Below are positions 17,696-26,749 of a DNA stretch of 64,000 bases, in pieces. Both the position numbers and the translations under genes were made by a program. The stretch spans positions 2,108,001 to 2,172,000 of the forward strand of contig NZ_FNQB01000001.1 in the NCBI RefSeq assembly GCF_900107455.1. The letters are read 5' to 3'. How positions within the stretch are numbered: position 1 is the first letter of the stretch; the number at the start of each line of letters is the position of its first letter. The stretch comes from Asanoa ishikariensis (GTDB taxonomy: Bacteria > Actinomycetota > Actinomycetes > Mycobacteriales > Micromonosporaceae). The notes beneath the pieces are model-generated. The model saw nothing but the letters and a program-made list of their open reading frames with translations. It did no database searches and had not been told where the DNA came from.

Positions 17696-18817
17696 GTGAC
17701 GCCGCTGCTCATCGGACCCCACAGGGTCGACCCGCCGGTGGTCCTGGCACCCATGGCCGGGATCACCAACGTGGCGTTCCGCCAACTCTGCCGCGAGCAG
17801 GGTGGCGGCCTCTACGTCTGCGAAATGATCACCACGCGGGCCCTGGTCGAGCGTAACCCCAAGACCTTCAAGATGATCGCCTTCGCCGGTGACGAGCGCC
17901 CCCGCAGCCTCCAGCTCTACGGCGTCGACCCGGACGTGACCGCGGCCGCCGTGCGGATGGTCGTCCAGGAGAACCTCGCCGACCACGTGGACCTCAACTT
18001 CGGCTGCCCGGTACCCAAGGTCACCCGCAAGGGTGGCGGCGCCGCCCTGCCCTGGCGCCGGCGCCTCTTCGCCCGCCTGGTCCGCGCAGCCGTCGACGCC
18101 GCCGAGGGCGCCGTCCCGGTCACGATCAAGATGCGCAAGGGCATCGACGACGATCACCTGACGTACGTGGAAGCCGGCCTGGCCGCCCAGGACGCCGGCG
18201 TGGCGGCGGTGGCCCTGCACGCCCGCACGGCCGCGCAGCGCTACTCGGGCACCGCGGACTGGGAAGCGATCGCCACCCTCAAGCAGGCGCTCGACGTGCC
18301 GGTACTCGGCAACGGCGACATCTGGGAGGCCGAGGACGCCCTGCGGATGGTCGCCGAGACCGGCGCCGACGGCGTGGTCGTCGGCCGGGGCTGCCTGGGC
18401 CGCCCGTGGCTGTTCGCCGACCTGGAGGCCGCGTTCGCCGGCCGCCCGGCTCGCAAACTGCCGAGCCTGGGCGAGGTGGCCGGCGTCCTGCGCCGGCACG
18501 CGGAGCTGCTCACGGACACGTTCGGCAGCGAGCGCGACGCCTGCGTCGACATCCGCAAGCACGTCGCCTGGTATCTCAAGGGCTTCCCGGTGGGCGCCGA
18601 ACTGCGCCGCAGCCTGGCCATGGTCTCGTCACTGACCGAGCTCGACGACCTGCTGGGCAAGCTCGACGCCGACGAGCCGTTCCCGCTGGACACCCTGGGC
18701 CAACCGCGCGGCCGCACCAACGCCCCGGGCAAGGTCCACCTCCCGGACGGCTGGCTCGCCTCCCGCGACACGGACGTCGTCCCCGAGGGAGCGGAAGTCG
18801 AGAACTCCGGCGGCTAG
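17696..18817 (+). CDS. dusB: tRNA-dihydrouridine synthase (DusB type)
   Basis: 373 residues from GTG 17696; no clear ribosome site, and the short divergent gap suggests a leaderless or near-leaderless message. FMN TIM barrel of the Dus family: PVVLAPMAGITNVAFRQLCR near residue 15, catalytic Cys in NFGCPVPKVTRKGGGAAL near 102, KMRKG, ALHARTAAQRYSG, LGNGDIWEAEDAL, and GADGVVVGRGCLGRPWLF near 230. Reduces uridine to dihydrouridine in tRNA D loops with NADPH. The C-terminal helical domain (HVAWYLKGFPVGAELRRSLA) contacts tRNA. DusB is the usual actinobacterial member. Confidence 0.93.
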   Translation: MTPLLIGPHRVDPPVVLAPMAGITNVAFRQLCREQGGGLYVCEMITTRALVERNPKTFKMIAFAGDERPRSLQLYGVDPDVTAAAVRMVVQENLADHVDLNFGCPVPKVTRKGGGAALPWRRRLFARLVRAAVDAAEGAVPVTIKMRKGIDDDHLTYVEAGLAAQDAGVAAVALHARTAAQRYSGTADWEAIATLKQALDVPVLGNGDIWEAEDALRMVAETGADGVVVGRGCLGRPWLFADLEAAFAGRPARKLPSLGEVAGVLRRHAELLTDTFGSERDACVDIRKHVAWYLKGFPVGAELRRSLAMVSSLTELDDLLGKLDADEPFPLDTLGQPRGRTNAPGKVHLPDGWLASRDTDVVPEGAEVENSGG

Positions 18818-18963
18818 GTCGACACGCGACACGGACGCGGGCCAGCCCCGGGGCGCCTTGGCGAATACTCGAAAGCTGACGCCTGGGGCAGTGCGGTAAC
18901 TTCGTTCGGGCAGCCGCCGGATAGGCACGAGCGGCCGGCAAACAGCGTTGAGGGGTTACGAGA

Positions 18964-20664
18964 GTGGCGCAGGCAATCGAAGCGGACTGGGTGGCGCGGT
19001 TTGCCGATGAGGTGATCGCCGAGGCCGACCGCAGGGCGCCTGGTAAGCCCATCGTCTGCGCGAGTGGCCTTAGCCCCTCCGGGCCTGTGCACCTCGGCAA
19101 CCAGCGCGAGCTGATGACCCCCCACCTCGTCGCCGACGAGATTCGGCGGCGTGGGCGCGAAGTGAAGCACATCCTGTCCTGGGACGACTTCGACCGGTTC
19201 GGCAAGGTGCCCGGCGACGTCGACCCGTCCTGGGCCGAGCACATCGGCAAGCCGCTGACCGCCGTCCCGGCGCCCGCGGGCAGTGCGTACCCCAACTGGG
19301 CCGAGCACTTCAAGGCGCCTCTGATCGCGGCCATGGCTGAGCTCGGCATCGAGGTCACGGCGATCAGCCAGACCGCCATGTACACCTCCGGTGCGTACCG
19401 TGCGCAGATCCTGCACGCGATGAGTCGGCGGGCGAAGATCGACGAGGTGTTGGGGCGCTACCGGACCAAGAAGAAGTCCGGCAAGGCGCTCACCGACCCC
19501 GACGAGGTGGCGGCCGCCGAGGGGTCCGGGGCGGCCAGTGAGGACGACGGCGGCACCGCGTCCGGTTACTACCCCTACAAGCCCTACTGCCAGGACTGCG
19601 GCAAGGACACCACGACCGTCACCGCGTACGACGATGCGACCACCGCGTTGACCTACACCTGCGCGTGCGGCCACTCAGAGACCGTTCTGCTGAGTGAGTT
19701 CAACAACGGCAAGCTGGTCTGGAAGGTCGACTGGCCGATGCGCTGGGCGTACGAGGGCGTGGTCTTCGAACCCAGCGGGGTCGACCACAGCTCGCCCGGC
19801 TCCAGCTTCGTGGTCGGCAGCCAGCTCGTGCGTGACATCTTCGACGCCGAGCCGCCGATCGGTCCCATGTACGCCTTCGTCGGCATCAAGGGCATGGCCA
19901 AGATGAGCAGCTCCCGGGGCGGGGTGCCGACCGCGGCCGACGCTCTGCAGATCATGGAGCCGCCGTTGCTGCGCTGGCTGTACGCGCGCCGCCGGCCGAA
20001 CCAGTCCTTCGACATCGCGTTCGACCAGGAGATCCAGCGGCTGTACGACGAGTGGGACGGGCTGACCGCCCGCGTCGAGAACGGCACGGCCTCCAGCGGC
20101 GACCTGGCCGCCTACGGGCGAAGCGCCGCCACCGCCGCCGGGCCGCTCCCGTTGACACCGAGAGCAGTGCCCTACCGCACGCTCGCGTCCATCGTCGACA
20201 TCACCACCGGCAACGACGACCAGACGCTGCGGATCCTGCGCGACCTGGACCCGGCCGACCCGGTGAAGGACCTCGACGAGACCCGGCCCCGGCTCGACTG
20301 CGCCAGCAACTGGGTGCGCACCCAGCTCACCCCGGACGAGCGCACCCGGGTCCGCGAGGAGGCCGACGACGTCCTGCTCCAGGGCCTCGACGACGACCAG
20401 CGCACCGCGCTCCGGATGCTCCGCGACGGGCTCGCCGACAACTGGTCGCTCGCCGGGCTGACCACGCTCGTCTACGGCGTACCCAAGCAGCTCCTCGGCC
20501 TGCCCGCGGACGTCAAGCCGACCCCGGAGCTCAAGGTCGCGCAGCGGTCGTTCTTCGCACTGCTCTACCGCCTGTTGATCGGCAAGGAGACCGGCCCGCG
20601 GCTGCCCACGCTGCTCCTGGCCACCGGGGCCGACCGGGTCCGCGAACTGCTCGGCGGGTCGTAG
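18964..20664 (+). CDS. lysS: Lysyl-tRNA synthetase, class I
   Basis: 566 residues from GTG 18964 (GAGG upstream). Class I signatures: GPVHLGN (HIGH equivalent) near residue 41 and GMAKMSSSRGG (KMSKS equivalent) near 315. A zinc-ribbon-like insert with CQDCGK and TCACGHS near 215-240 matches LysRS1. The C-terminal half is helical. This is the archaeal-type enzyme, unrelated to the common class II bacterial LysRS. It charges tRNA-Lys. A flexible Gly/Ser/Glu insert (EGSGAASEDDGGTASG) near 180 is unusual but in frame. No class II LysRS gene is in the window. Confidence 0.95.
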   Translation: MAQAIEADWVARFADEVIAEADRRAPGKPIVCASGLSPSGPVHLGNQRELMTPHLVADEIRRRGREVKHILSWDDFDRFGKVPGDVDPSWAEHIGKPLTAVPAPAGSAYPNWAEHFKAPLIAAMAELGIEVTAISQTAMYTSGAYRAQILHAMSRRAKIDEVLGRYRTKKKSGKALTDPDEVAAAEGSGAASEDDGGTASGYYPYKPYCQDCGKDTTTVTAYDDATTALTYTCACGHSETVLLSEFNNGKLVWKVDWPMRWAYEGVVFEPSGVDHSSPGSSFVVGSQLVRDIFDAEPPIGPMYAFVGIKGMAKMSSSRGGVPTAADALQIMEPPLLRWLYARRRPNQSFDIAFDQEIQRLYDEWDGLTARVENGTASSGDLAAYGRSAATAAGPLPLTPRAVPYRTLASIVDITTGNDDQTLRILRDLDPADPVKDLDETRPRLDCASNWVRTQLTPDERTRVREEADDVLLQGLDDDQRTALRMLRDGLADNWSLAGLTTLVYGVPKQLLGLPADVKPTPELKVAQRSFFALLYRLLIGKETGPRLPTLLLATGADRVRELLGGS

Positions 20665-20717
20665 GCTCGAAGGCGGGGAGGGAGACCGCGCCGCCCGACC
20701 GCACGGGAGGTCGCGCG

Positions 20718-21104
20718 ATGAAGAGCGGCAGCGTCACCCATTTCGAGATTCCGGCCGACAACGTCGAGCGGGCCGAGCGCTTCTACGCGGAGTCGTTCGG
20801 ATGGAACATCCAGGACATGCCTGAGATGTCGTACGCCATGCTGAGCACCACGCCGAGCGGGAAAGACGGCCGGCCGAAGGACCCTGGTGCGATCAACGGC
20901 GGGATGATGAAGCGCAGCGGCATGTTCACGGCTCCAGTCGTCACGATCGACGTCGACGACATCGACGAGGCGCTCGCCACGGTCGAACAGCACGGTGGCA
21001 CGACCAAGATGGGGCGCCAGGCCGTCGGTGACATGGGGTTCACGGGCTACTTCTCGGACACCGAGGGCAACCTCATCGGGTTGTGGCAATCTGCGAATAG
21101 TTAG
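20718..21104 (+). CDS. VOC/glyoxalase-fold protein
   Basis: 128 residues from ATG 20718, preceded by GGGAGG. Two beta-alpha-beta-beta-beta halves: GSVTHFEIPADNVERAERFY at the start and APVVTIDVDDIDEALATVEQ in the middle, ending GFTGYFSDTEGNLIGLWQS. The spacing is that of the small 'VOC family' group often named as 27 kDa antigen CFP30B-like. Metal ligands would be His8 and a C-terminal Glu (TEGN), both present. Substrate unknown. Likely monocistronic after lysS (53 bp gap). Confidence 0.88.
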   Translation: MKSGSVTHFEIPADNVERAERFYAESFGWNIQDMPEMSYAMLSTTPSGKDGRPKDPGAINGGMMKRSGMFTAPVVTIDVDDIDEALATVEQHGGTTKMGRQAVGDMGFTGYFSDTEGNLIGLWQSANS

Positions 21105-21291
21105 CAGACGAGACGGCCATACCGTGCGCGGTATTGCACGGAAGAACGCTCCCAAACTCGCCTGTGTGCGTAGCGTTGTGCCAATAGTCACCGAGGGCTC
21201 CCAACCGGCCTGAAACCTCGCTTAACCTGCGCCCACGGTGGGAATGGTTAACGCAGTGGTCGTTCAGTGTTGAGCGCCTGGGAGGGCTCCG

Positions 21292-23979
21292 GTGACAAAG
21301 TTCGTCTATGGCTTCTCGGAAGGGAACAAGGATCTTCGCGATCTGCTCGGCGGCAAGGGCGCGAACCTGGCGGAGATGACCAACATCGGGCTGCCGGTGC
21401 CACCCGGCTTCACGATCACCACAGAAGCCTGCCGGGCGTACCTCGACTCCGGCCACCAGCCGGAGGGGCTCGCCGAGGAGATCGCGACCCATCTCGACGC
21501 GCTGGAGGCGTCGATGGGTCGCAAGCTGGGGGAGCCCGGCGACCCGCTGCTGGTCTCGGTGCGCTCCGGCGCCGCCTTCTCGATGCCCGGCATGATGGAG
21601 ACGGTGCTCAACGTCGGGCTGAACGACGCGTCGGTGGACGGGCTTTCCCGGCAGGCCGGCGGCAACGACCGGTTCGCCTGGGACTCGTACCGCCGGCTGA
21701 TCCAGATGTTCGGCAAGACCGTCTGTGACGTGCCGGGCGACGAGTTCGAGCACGCGATCGACGCGGCCAAGCGGGCCAAGGGCAGCGAAGACGACCTCGA
21801 CCTGGACGCCGGCGACCTGCGTGGGCTGGTCGACGAGTACAAGGCGATCTTCGCCAAGCACACCGGCCGCGAGTTCCCGCAGGACCCGAAGGAGCAACTC
21901 GACCTGGCCATCCGCGCGGTGTTCGAGTCGTGGAACGCGGACCGTGCGGTGCTCTACCGCCGTCAGGAGCGGATCCCGACCGACCTGGGCACGGCGGTCA
22001 ACGTGGTGGCGATGGTGTTCGGCAACCTCGGCTCAGACTCCGGCACCGGCGTCGCGTTCACCCGCGACCCGGCCTCCGGCGCGCAGGGCGTCTACGGCGA
22101 CTACCTGGCCAACGCGCAGGGCGAGGACGTGGTCGCCGGCATCCGCAACACGGTGCCGTTGCAGGACCTGGAGCGGCTCGACAAGGCGTCGTACGACGAC
22201 CTGATTCGGATCATGGCCACGCTGGAGGAGCACTACAAGGACCTCTGCGACATCGAGTTCACCATCGAGCGCGGCAAGCTCTGGATGCTCCAGACCCGGG
22301 TCGGCAAGCGCACCGCGGCGGCCGCGTTCATCATCGCCGGCCAGCTCGTCGACGAGGGCGTGATCGACCTCGACGAGGCGCTGCACCGGGTCAACGGCGC
22401 GCAGCTCGGCCAGCTCATGTTCCCCCGCTTCGACCTGTCCGGGAGGCCCAGCCAGCTCACCAAGGGTGTCGGCGCCTCACCGGGCGCGGCGGTCGGCCGG
22501 GTGGTGTTCGACGCGCTCACGGCCAAGGAGAAGGCGGCCGCCGGCGACGACGTGATCCTGGTCCGCCGGGAGACCAACCCCGACGACCTGCCGGGCATGA
22601 TCGCCGCGCAGGGCATCCTGACCTCCCGGGGCGGCAAGACCAGCCACGCCGCGGTGGTCGCCCGGGGGATGGGCAAGACCTGTGTCTGCGGCGCCGACGA
22701 GATCGAGGTCGACGTCAAGGGCAAGCGGTTCACCGTCGCCGGGAAGACGATCGCGGAAGGCGACGTGATCTCCGTCGACGGCACCACCGGCAAGATCTAC
22801 CTCGGTGAGGTGCCGGTGCAGCCGTCCGAGGTGGTCCGCTACTTCGAGGGCACGCTCGACCCCGCGCAGGCCGGCGACGCGCTGGTCAAGGCCGTGCACC
22901 GGGTCATGTCGCATGCCGACTCGCGGCGCCGGCTCGCGGTGCGGGCCAACAGCGACACCGGCGTCGACTCGGCGCGCGCCCGGCGCTTCGGCGCCCAGGG
23001 CATCGGGCTGTGCCGCACCGAGCACATGTTCCTCGGCGACCGGCGGGAGTTGGTCGAGCGGCTGATCCTGGCGGCCACGCCGGACGAGCGTGAGGCCGCG
23101 CTGGCCGAGCTGCTTCCGTTGCAGCGGGCCGACTTCGCGGAGATCTTCCGGGAGATGGACGGGCTGCCGGTGACCATCCGGCTGATCGACCCGCCGCTGC
23201 ACGAGTTCCTGCCGTCGCTGGAGGAGCTCGCCGTGCACGTGGCGGTCGCGCACGAGCGCGGCCAGGACGTCGGCCGCGACGAGAAGCTGCTCGCCGCGGT
23301 CCGCCGGATGCATGAGCAGAACCCGATGCTGGGCCTGCGCGGCGTCCGGCTCGGCCTCGTCATCCCCGGCCTGTTCGCGATGCAGGTGCGGGCCATCGTC
23401 GAGGCCGCCGTGCTGCGGGCCGGCGAGGGCGGCACACCCAAACCCGAGATCATGGTGCCGCTCGTCGGTGCCGTGCAGGAGTTGGAGACGGTACGCACGG
23501 AGGCCGAGCGGATCATCGCCGAGGTGGTCGCGGACAGCGGCGTCGAGGTGCTGATCGGCACGATGATCGAGGTGCCGCGGGCAGCGTTGACCGCCGGCCA
23601 GATCGCCGAGGCCGCACAGTTCTTCTCCTTCGGCACCAACGACCTCACCCAGATGTCGTGGGGCTTCAGCCGCGACGACGTCGAGGGCGCGTTCTTCTGG
23701 CGCTATCTGGAACTGGGCATCTTCGGGATCTCGCCGTTCGAGTCGATCGACCGCGACGGCGTCGGCCGGCTGGTGCGGATCGCGGTCGACGAGGGCCGCC
23801 GCGCCCGCCCGGACCTCAAGCTGGGCGTGTGCGGTGAGCACGGCGGTGACCCGGACTCCGTGCACTTCTTCCACGACGTCGGGCTGGACTACGTGTCCTG
23901 CTCGCCGTTCCGGGTGCCGATCGCCCGGCTCGAGGCAGGCCGCGCCGCCTGCGAGTCGCGCGGCTCCGACAGCAGGTAG
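21292..23979 (+). CDS. ppdK: Pyruvate, phosphate dikinase
   Basis: 895 residues from GTG 21292 (GGGAGGG upstream). Order of domains: ATP-grasp N-terminus (FSEGNKDLRDLLGGKGANLA, and SVRSGAAFSMPGMMETVLNV near 90), central phosphohistidine domain with SRGGKTSHAAVVARGMGKTC near 455 containing the catalytic His, and a C-terminal PEP/pyruvate barrel with GIGLCRTEHMF near 570 and LGVCGEHGGDP near 845 carrying the catalytic Cys. Length fits bacterial PPDK. Interconverts pyruvate + ATP + Pi and PEP + AMP + PPi. Followed by a strong terminator. The 188 bp upstream hold its promoter; no regulator site recognised. Confidence 0.96.
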   Translation: MTKFVYGFSEGNKDLRDLLGGKGANLAEMTNIGLPVPPGFTITTEACRAYLDSGHQPEGLAEEIATHLDALEASMGRKLGEPGDPLLVSVRSGAAFSMPGMMETVLNVGLNDASVDGLSRQAGGNDRFAWDSYRRLIQMFGKTVCDVPGDEFEHAIDAAKRAKGSEDDLDLDAGDLRGLVDEYKAIFAKHTGREFPQDPKEQLDLAIRAVFESWNADRAVLYRRQERIPTDLGTAVNVVAMVFGNLGSDSGTGVAFTRDPASGAQGVYGDYLANAQGEDVVAGIRNTVPLQDLERLDKASYDDLIRIMATLEEHYKDLCDIEFTIERGKLWMLQTRVGKRTAAAAFIIAGQLVDEGVIDLDEALHRVNGAQLGQLMFPRFDLSGRPSQLTKGVGASPGAAVGRVVFDALTAKEKAAAGDDVILVRRETNPDDLPGMIAAQGILTSRGGKTSHAAVVARGMGKTCVCGADEIEVDVKGKRFTVAGKTIAEGDVISVDGTTGKIYLGEVPVQPSEVVRYFEGTLDPAQAGDALVKAVHRVMSHADSRRRLAVRANSDTGVDSARARRFGAQGIGLCRTEHMFLGDRRELVERLILAATPDEREAALAELLPLQRADFAEIFREMDGLPVTIRLIDPPLHEFLPSLEELAVHVAVAHERGQDVGRDEKLLAAVRRMHEQNPMLGLRGVRLGLVIPGLFAMQVRAIVEAAVLRAGEGGTPKPEIMVPLVGAVQELETVRTEAERIIAEVVADSGVEVLIGTMIEVPRAALTAGQIAEAAQFFSFGTNDLTQMSWGFSRDDVEGAFFWRYLELGIFGISPFESIDRDGVGRLVRIAVDEGRRARPDLKLGVCGEHGGDPDSVHFFHDVGLDYVSCSPFRVPIARLEAGRAACESRGSDSR

Positions 23980-23983
23980 GAAA

Positions 23984-24010
23984 GAGGGGGTCCCGGACCG
24001 GGACCCCCTC
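23984..24010. terminator. Intrinsic terminator hairpin after ppdK
   Basis: 11-bp perfect stem GAGGGGGTCCC/GGGACCCCCTC with loop GGACC, five bases after the ppdK stop and eight bases before the stop of the opposing Roadblock gene, so it can serve both strands. Confidence 0.88.
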
Positions 24011-24018
24011 CCGTGTTC

Positions 24019-24390
24019 CTAGAGCTCCATCTCCGATTCGATCTTGCGGAGCTGGTGGCGGGCCATCGCGAGGTTCGCCCGGTTGCGCTGGAGCGCGATG
24101 TAGAGGAACAGGCCCTTGCCGGCCCGGCCGGTGAGCAGCCGGATCAGGTGGTACTGCGAGTCGAGGGTGATCAGGATGTCCTCGATCCCCTCCTTGAGCC
24201 CGAGCATCTCGAGCGTGCGCAGCTTCGCCCGCACCACGTCGGTGTTGCCGGCCGCGGCGACCGTCAGGTCGAGGTCCTTGCCTCCGCCGACCACGCCCAG
24301 CGACATGCCGCTGGTGTAGTCGACGAGCGCGACACCGATCGCGCCTTCGATCGTCATGCATTCCTTGAGTGCGGTGTCCATGTCAGTCAT
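24019..24390 (-). CDS. Roadblock/LC7 domain protein (1)
   Basis: 123 residues. Roadblock/LC7 fold: ALKECMTIEGAIGVALVDYT, then NTDVVRAKLRTLEMLGLKEG, EDILITLDSQYHLIRLLTGR and LFLYIALQRNRANLAMARHQ. Such proteins (MglB-like) usually bind a small Ras-like GTPase (MglA/CvnD type) as activator or scaffold. No GTPase gene is adjacent. Second-half similarity to the protein at 26,369-26,749 is clear (both have IEGAIG/IPGAIG + VDYT + YHLLR/YHLIR), so they are paralogues. The gene lies 74 bp downstream of a second Roadblock gene. Confidence 0.88.
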   Translation of the reverse strand: MTDMDTALKECMTIEGAIGVALVDYTSGMSLGVVGGGKDLDLTVAAAGNTDVVRAKLRTLEMLGLKEGIEDILITLDSQYHLIRLLTGRAGKGLFLYIALQRNRANLAMARHQLRKIESEMEL

Positions 24391-24464
24391 GAGCCTGTGT
24401 CCTCCGTTGTGTTCGGGCCTGCGGCCCGGACCGTCGAAGCCGAACGACGGGACGGGCCGGTGTT

Positions 24465-24953
24465 TCAGGACCGGGCAGCGCTGGGTCGGCCCGATCCGGT
24501 GGGGCGGGTGTTGCGGCGGGGCAGCGGATCACGCGCCGGCGGCGCCGGCGGCGGGTTGCCACCGGGGGCGCGCCCCGGGGGTTGGGCGGCTAGCTCCTCG
24601 ACGAGTACGCCGAGTCGGTGCGCCACCGTGCGGGAGGTGTGGTGCACCAGGGCCAGGTTGGCCTGGGGCATGGCGACGACCGTCAGCAGTGCGGCACCCG
24701 CCGCGTAGCTGACCAGGCATCCACCGTCGGCCTGGATGACCGTCTCGCGGTGGAGGCCGAGACCCACGGTCTCGGCGAACCGCCGGCCGAGGCCGACGGT
24801 GGCCGCCGCCATCGCGGCGACGGTGTCGGGTTCGACCCGGTCGACATCGCTCGAGATGAGCAGGCCGTCCGGGCCGGCCAGAACCGACCCGATCACGTCC
24901 GGGACCTCGCGCAGCGCGCGGAGCGCGGCGGCGATGGCGCGATCGGTGTCCAC
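24465..24953 (-). CDS. Roadblock/LC7 domain protein (2)
   Basis: 162 residues. Roadblock core at residues 5-120: ALRALREVPDVIGSVLAGPD, GLLISSDVDRVEPDTVAAMA, ETVIQADGGCLVSYAAGAAL, LLTVVAMPQANLALVHHTSR. This resembles the MglB/conservon CvnB type more than its two neighbours do. A disordered Pro/Arg tail (GRAPGGNPPPAPPARDPLPR) follows. Between proteins (1) and (3) of the same family in one leftward cluster. Role: probably part of a polar or GTPase-linked signalling complex; partner not in view. Confidence 0.85.
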   Translation of the reverse strand: MDTDRAIAAALRALREVPDVIGSVLAGPDGLLISSDVDRVEPDTVAAMAAATVGLGRRFAETVGLGLHRETVIQADGGCLVSYAAGAALLTVVAMPQANLALVHHTSRTVAHRLGVLVEELAAQPPGRAPGGNPPPAPPARDPLPRRNTRPTGSGRPSAARS

Positions 24954-25014
24954 TGGCGGTTTCTCTCCTTTGGTTGGGATGACTGCATCCGGCCGCTGAC
25001 CGGCGGTCCGCGGC

Positions 25015-26265
25015 TCATCGCAGTGCCTTCAACGCGGTGCGGATGCGCTTGAGCAGCGCCTCGTCGGCCGGGACGGGCGCTGCGACATCGAGCGGCTCCT
25101 CGGTCATCTCCGGGAGTCGCTCACCCGGTGCGCGCCGGGGCAGAGCGGGCAGCGAGCCGGGCGGGGCCGGCGCCGGCACTGCCGCACGGATAGGTAGGGC
25201 GGCGTCGTCGAACGCCTCGGAGCGTTCCGGCGCGACCGGGGTGCGCCGCCGAGGCATGCCCGCGTCGCCCAACGCGGCGGCCGGGTTGCCCAACGACGCC
25301 GCGGGGTTGCCCAACGACGCGGCTGGGTTGCCCAACGACGCTGCGGGATTGCCCAACGAGGCTCCGGGATTGCCCAACGACGCGGAGGGACTTCGTAACG
25401 CCGCGGCGGGGTTGCCCAGTGCCACGGCCGGTTTGTTCAGGGCGGCCGCCGGGTCGACCCGGGCCAGGCCGGTCGCGACGTCGGACCGCTCCATCTGCTC
25501 GGTCCACGGGATCAAGGGGGCCGGCCGCTGCGCGATCGGTGCGTTCCGGACAACCAGCGGAATGGCGCCGGCCGGCAGGGCGATCAGGCCGGCCGCGGCT
25601 AGTCGGCGCACCTCGGTCAGCACCGCGTAGCCGGCCCGGCCGAGCTCTTTGGCCAGGCCGATCGGGTTGAGCGTGCCGTCGGCGCGGCCCACGATCTCCC
25701 ACTGGAGGGCCGACAGCACGACCCGCGGCACCGGCGGCCGGCGGACCGGCACGATGACGGCGTGGTCGACGCCCGGCTCGTGGTAGATCTCGTCGAGCAG
25801 CTTGCGCCGCCGGGCCACCTCGCGGGCCAGCACGGCCGGGTCGACCGAGGTGACCGAGCCCATCCCGTGCGTCTCGCCGTCGATGAAGCGGAGCAGCGCG
25901 CTGGCCGAGCCGAGCGCGAAGTAGGCGGCGTCGTAGATCGCGCCGAGCACGCACAGCTCTAGCTCGCCGTGCGTGAGGTGGCCCTGCTGGACGAGCCAGG
26001 CGGGCGGTCGCACGTCCGCCTTGCCGACGGCGCCGCCGGTGGCCAGCGCCGCCAGCCAGGTCTGCGGCGCCAGCCGGTCGGACGCGGTGAGCAGGTCGCC
26101 GATGCTGGGGGAGCTGCCCGACTCGGCGAACACGACGGAACCGTTGACCAGGTAGATGCAGTCCTCGGTGCCGATGTGCAGCGCACCCGTCGCGCCGGCC
26201 GAGGTCAACTGGGTCAGGGCCCGCCGCGGCGAGCCCGTGCGGGGGATCCGTACGGACTTCGCCAA
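25015..26265 (-). CDS. Roadblock-cluster protein, DUF4388-like N-terminus, with tandem-repeat linker
   Basis: About 416 residues if it starts at TTG 26265, which has AGGAGG four bases upstream; an ATG at 26316 is an alternative without a ribosome site. The N-terminal ~90 residues (RRALTQLTSAGATGALHIGT, CIYLVNGSVVFAESGSSPSI) look like the DUF4388/PatA-N type found in bacterial gliding and GTPase systems. A winged-helix-like middle (GTLNPIGLAKELGRAGYAVL) follows. Residues ~275-335 are a tandem run of LGNPAAS-like heptads, then a Pro/Ala tail ending in a short helix EALLKRIRTALKAL. Function unknown; its place between Roadblock genes suggests a shared complex. Confidence 0.72.
   Translation of the reverse strand: MAKSVRIPRTGSPRRALTQLTSAGATGALHIGTEDCIYLVNGSVVFAESGSSPSIGDLLTASDRLAPQTWLAALATGGAVGKADVRPPAWLVQQGHLTHGELELCVLGAIYDAAYFALGSASALLRFIDGETHGMGSVTSVDPAVLAREVARRRKLLDEIYHEPGVDHAVIVPVRRPPVPRVVLSALQWEIVGRADGTLNPIGLAKELGRAGYAVLTEVRRLAAAGLIALPAGAIPLVVRNAPIAQRPAPLIPWTEQMERSDVATGLARVDPAAALNKPAVALGNPAAALRSPSASLGNPGASLGNPAASLGNPAASLGNPAASLGNPAAALGDAGMPRRRTPVAPERSEAFDDAALPIRAAVPAPAPPGSLPALPRRAPGERLPEMTEEPLDVAAPVPADEALLKRIRTALKALR
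25268..25424 (-). repeat. 21-bp tandem coding repeat (minisatellite), about 7-8 units
   Basis: Repeating unit of form GGGTTGCCCAACGACGCCGCG read on the plus strand, with a few units degenerate (for example the unit near 25,390 reads GGACTTCGTAACGCC). It encodes the heptad S-L-G-N-P-A-A in the minus-strand protein. Unit length of exactly seven codons keeps frame on copy-number change. Confidence 0.9.
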
Positions 26266-26368
26266 CGCTCCTCCTGACGACTCGATTGCTCCAGGCGTTC
26301 CGGATCTAGGAGACATGTCCCGGGCGACGGTGGCCGCGCGAGGGTGGTTGGTCACGGGTGCCGGTGCC

Positions 26369-26749
26369 TCAGGCCGCGACGAGGTCGTCGGCGAGGATGC
26401 GGATCCGCCGCTGGGCGACGGCCAGGTTGCCTTCATGGCGGTCGAGCCACACGTAGAGCAGCAACCGACTGTCGAAGTCGGTGCGGATCATGCGTAGGAG
26501 GTGATAGCCGCCGTGCGTGGTGATGACCACGTCTTCGACCAGGTCGTTGGGGCGCGTCGACGCGAACGGGGCGCGATTGATCGCCGCGTGGATGACGTCG
26601 GACGAGCCGGCGGCGGACGCGTCGGGGTCGCCGGTGGGCGCGTTGCCCGCCCACGCGAGCGCGAAACCGGTCGTGTAATCGACCACGCTCGCCCCGATGG
26701 CGCCAGGGATGGTCATCGCCTGCCGGAGGCAGTCGTCTATGCCGGACAC
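26369..26749 (-). CDS. Roadblock/LC7 domain protein (3)
   Basis: 126 residues from GTG 26749, which has GGAGGA seven bases upstream; a longer open frame to 26848 adds an Arg/Pro-rich stretch with no family likeness. Roadblock features: CLRQAMTIPGAIGASVVDYT, AINRAPFASTRPNDLVEDVV, ITTHGGYHLLRMIRTDFDSR and LLLYVWLDRHEGNLAVAQRR. Paralogue of the protein at 24,019-24,390. First gene of the leftward four-gene Roadblock cluster (26,749 to 24,019). Confidence 0.87.
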   Translation of the reverse strand: MSGIDDCLRQAMTIPGAIGASVVDYTTGFALAWAGNAPTGDPDASAAGSSDVIHAAINRAPFASTRPNDLVEDVVITTHGGYHLLRMIRTDFDSRLLLYVWLDRHEGNLAVAQRRIRILADDLVAA

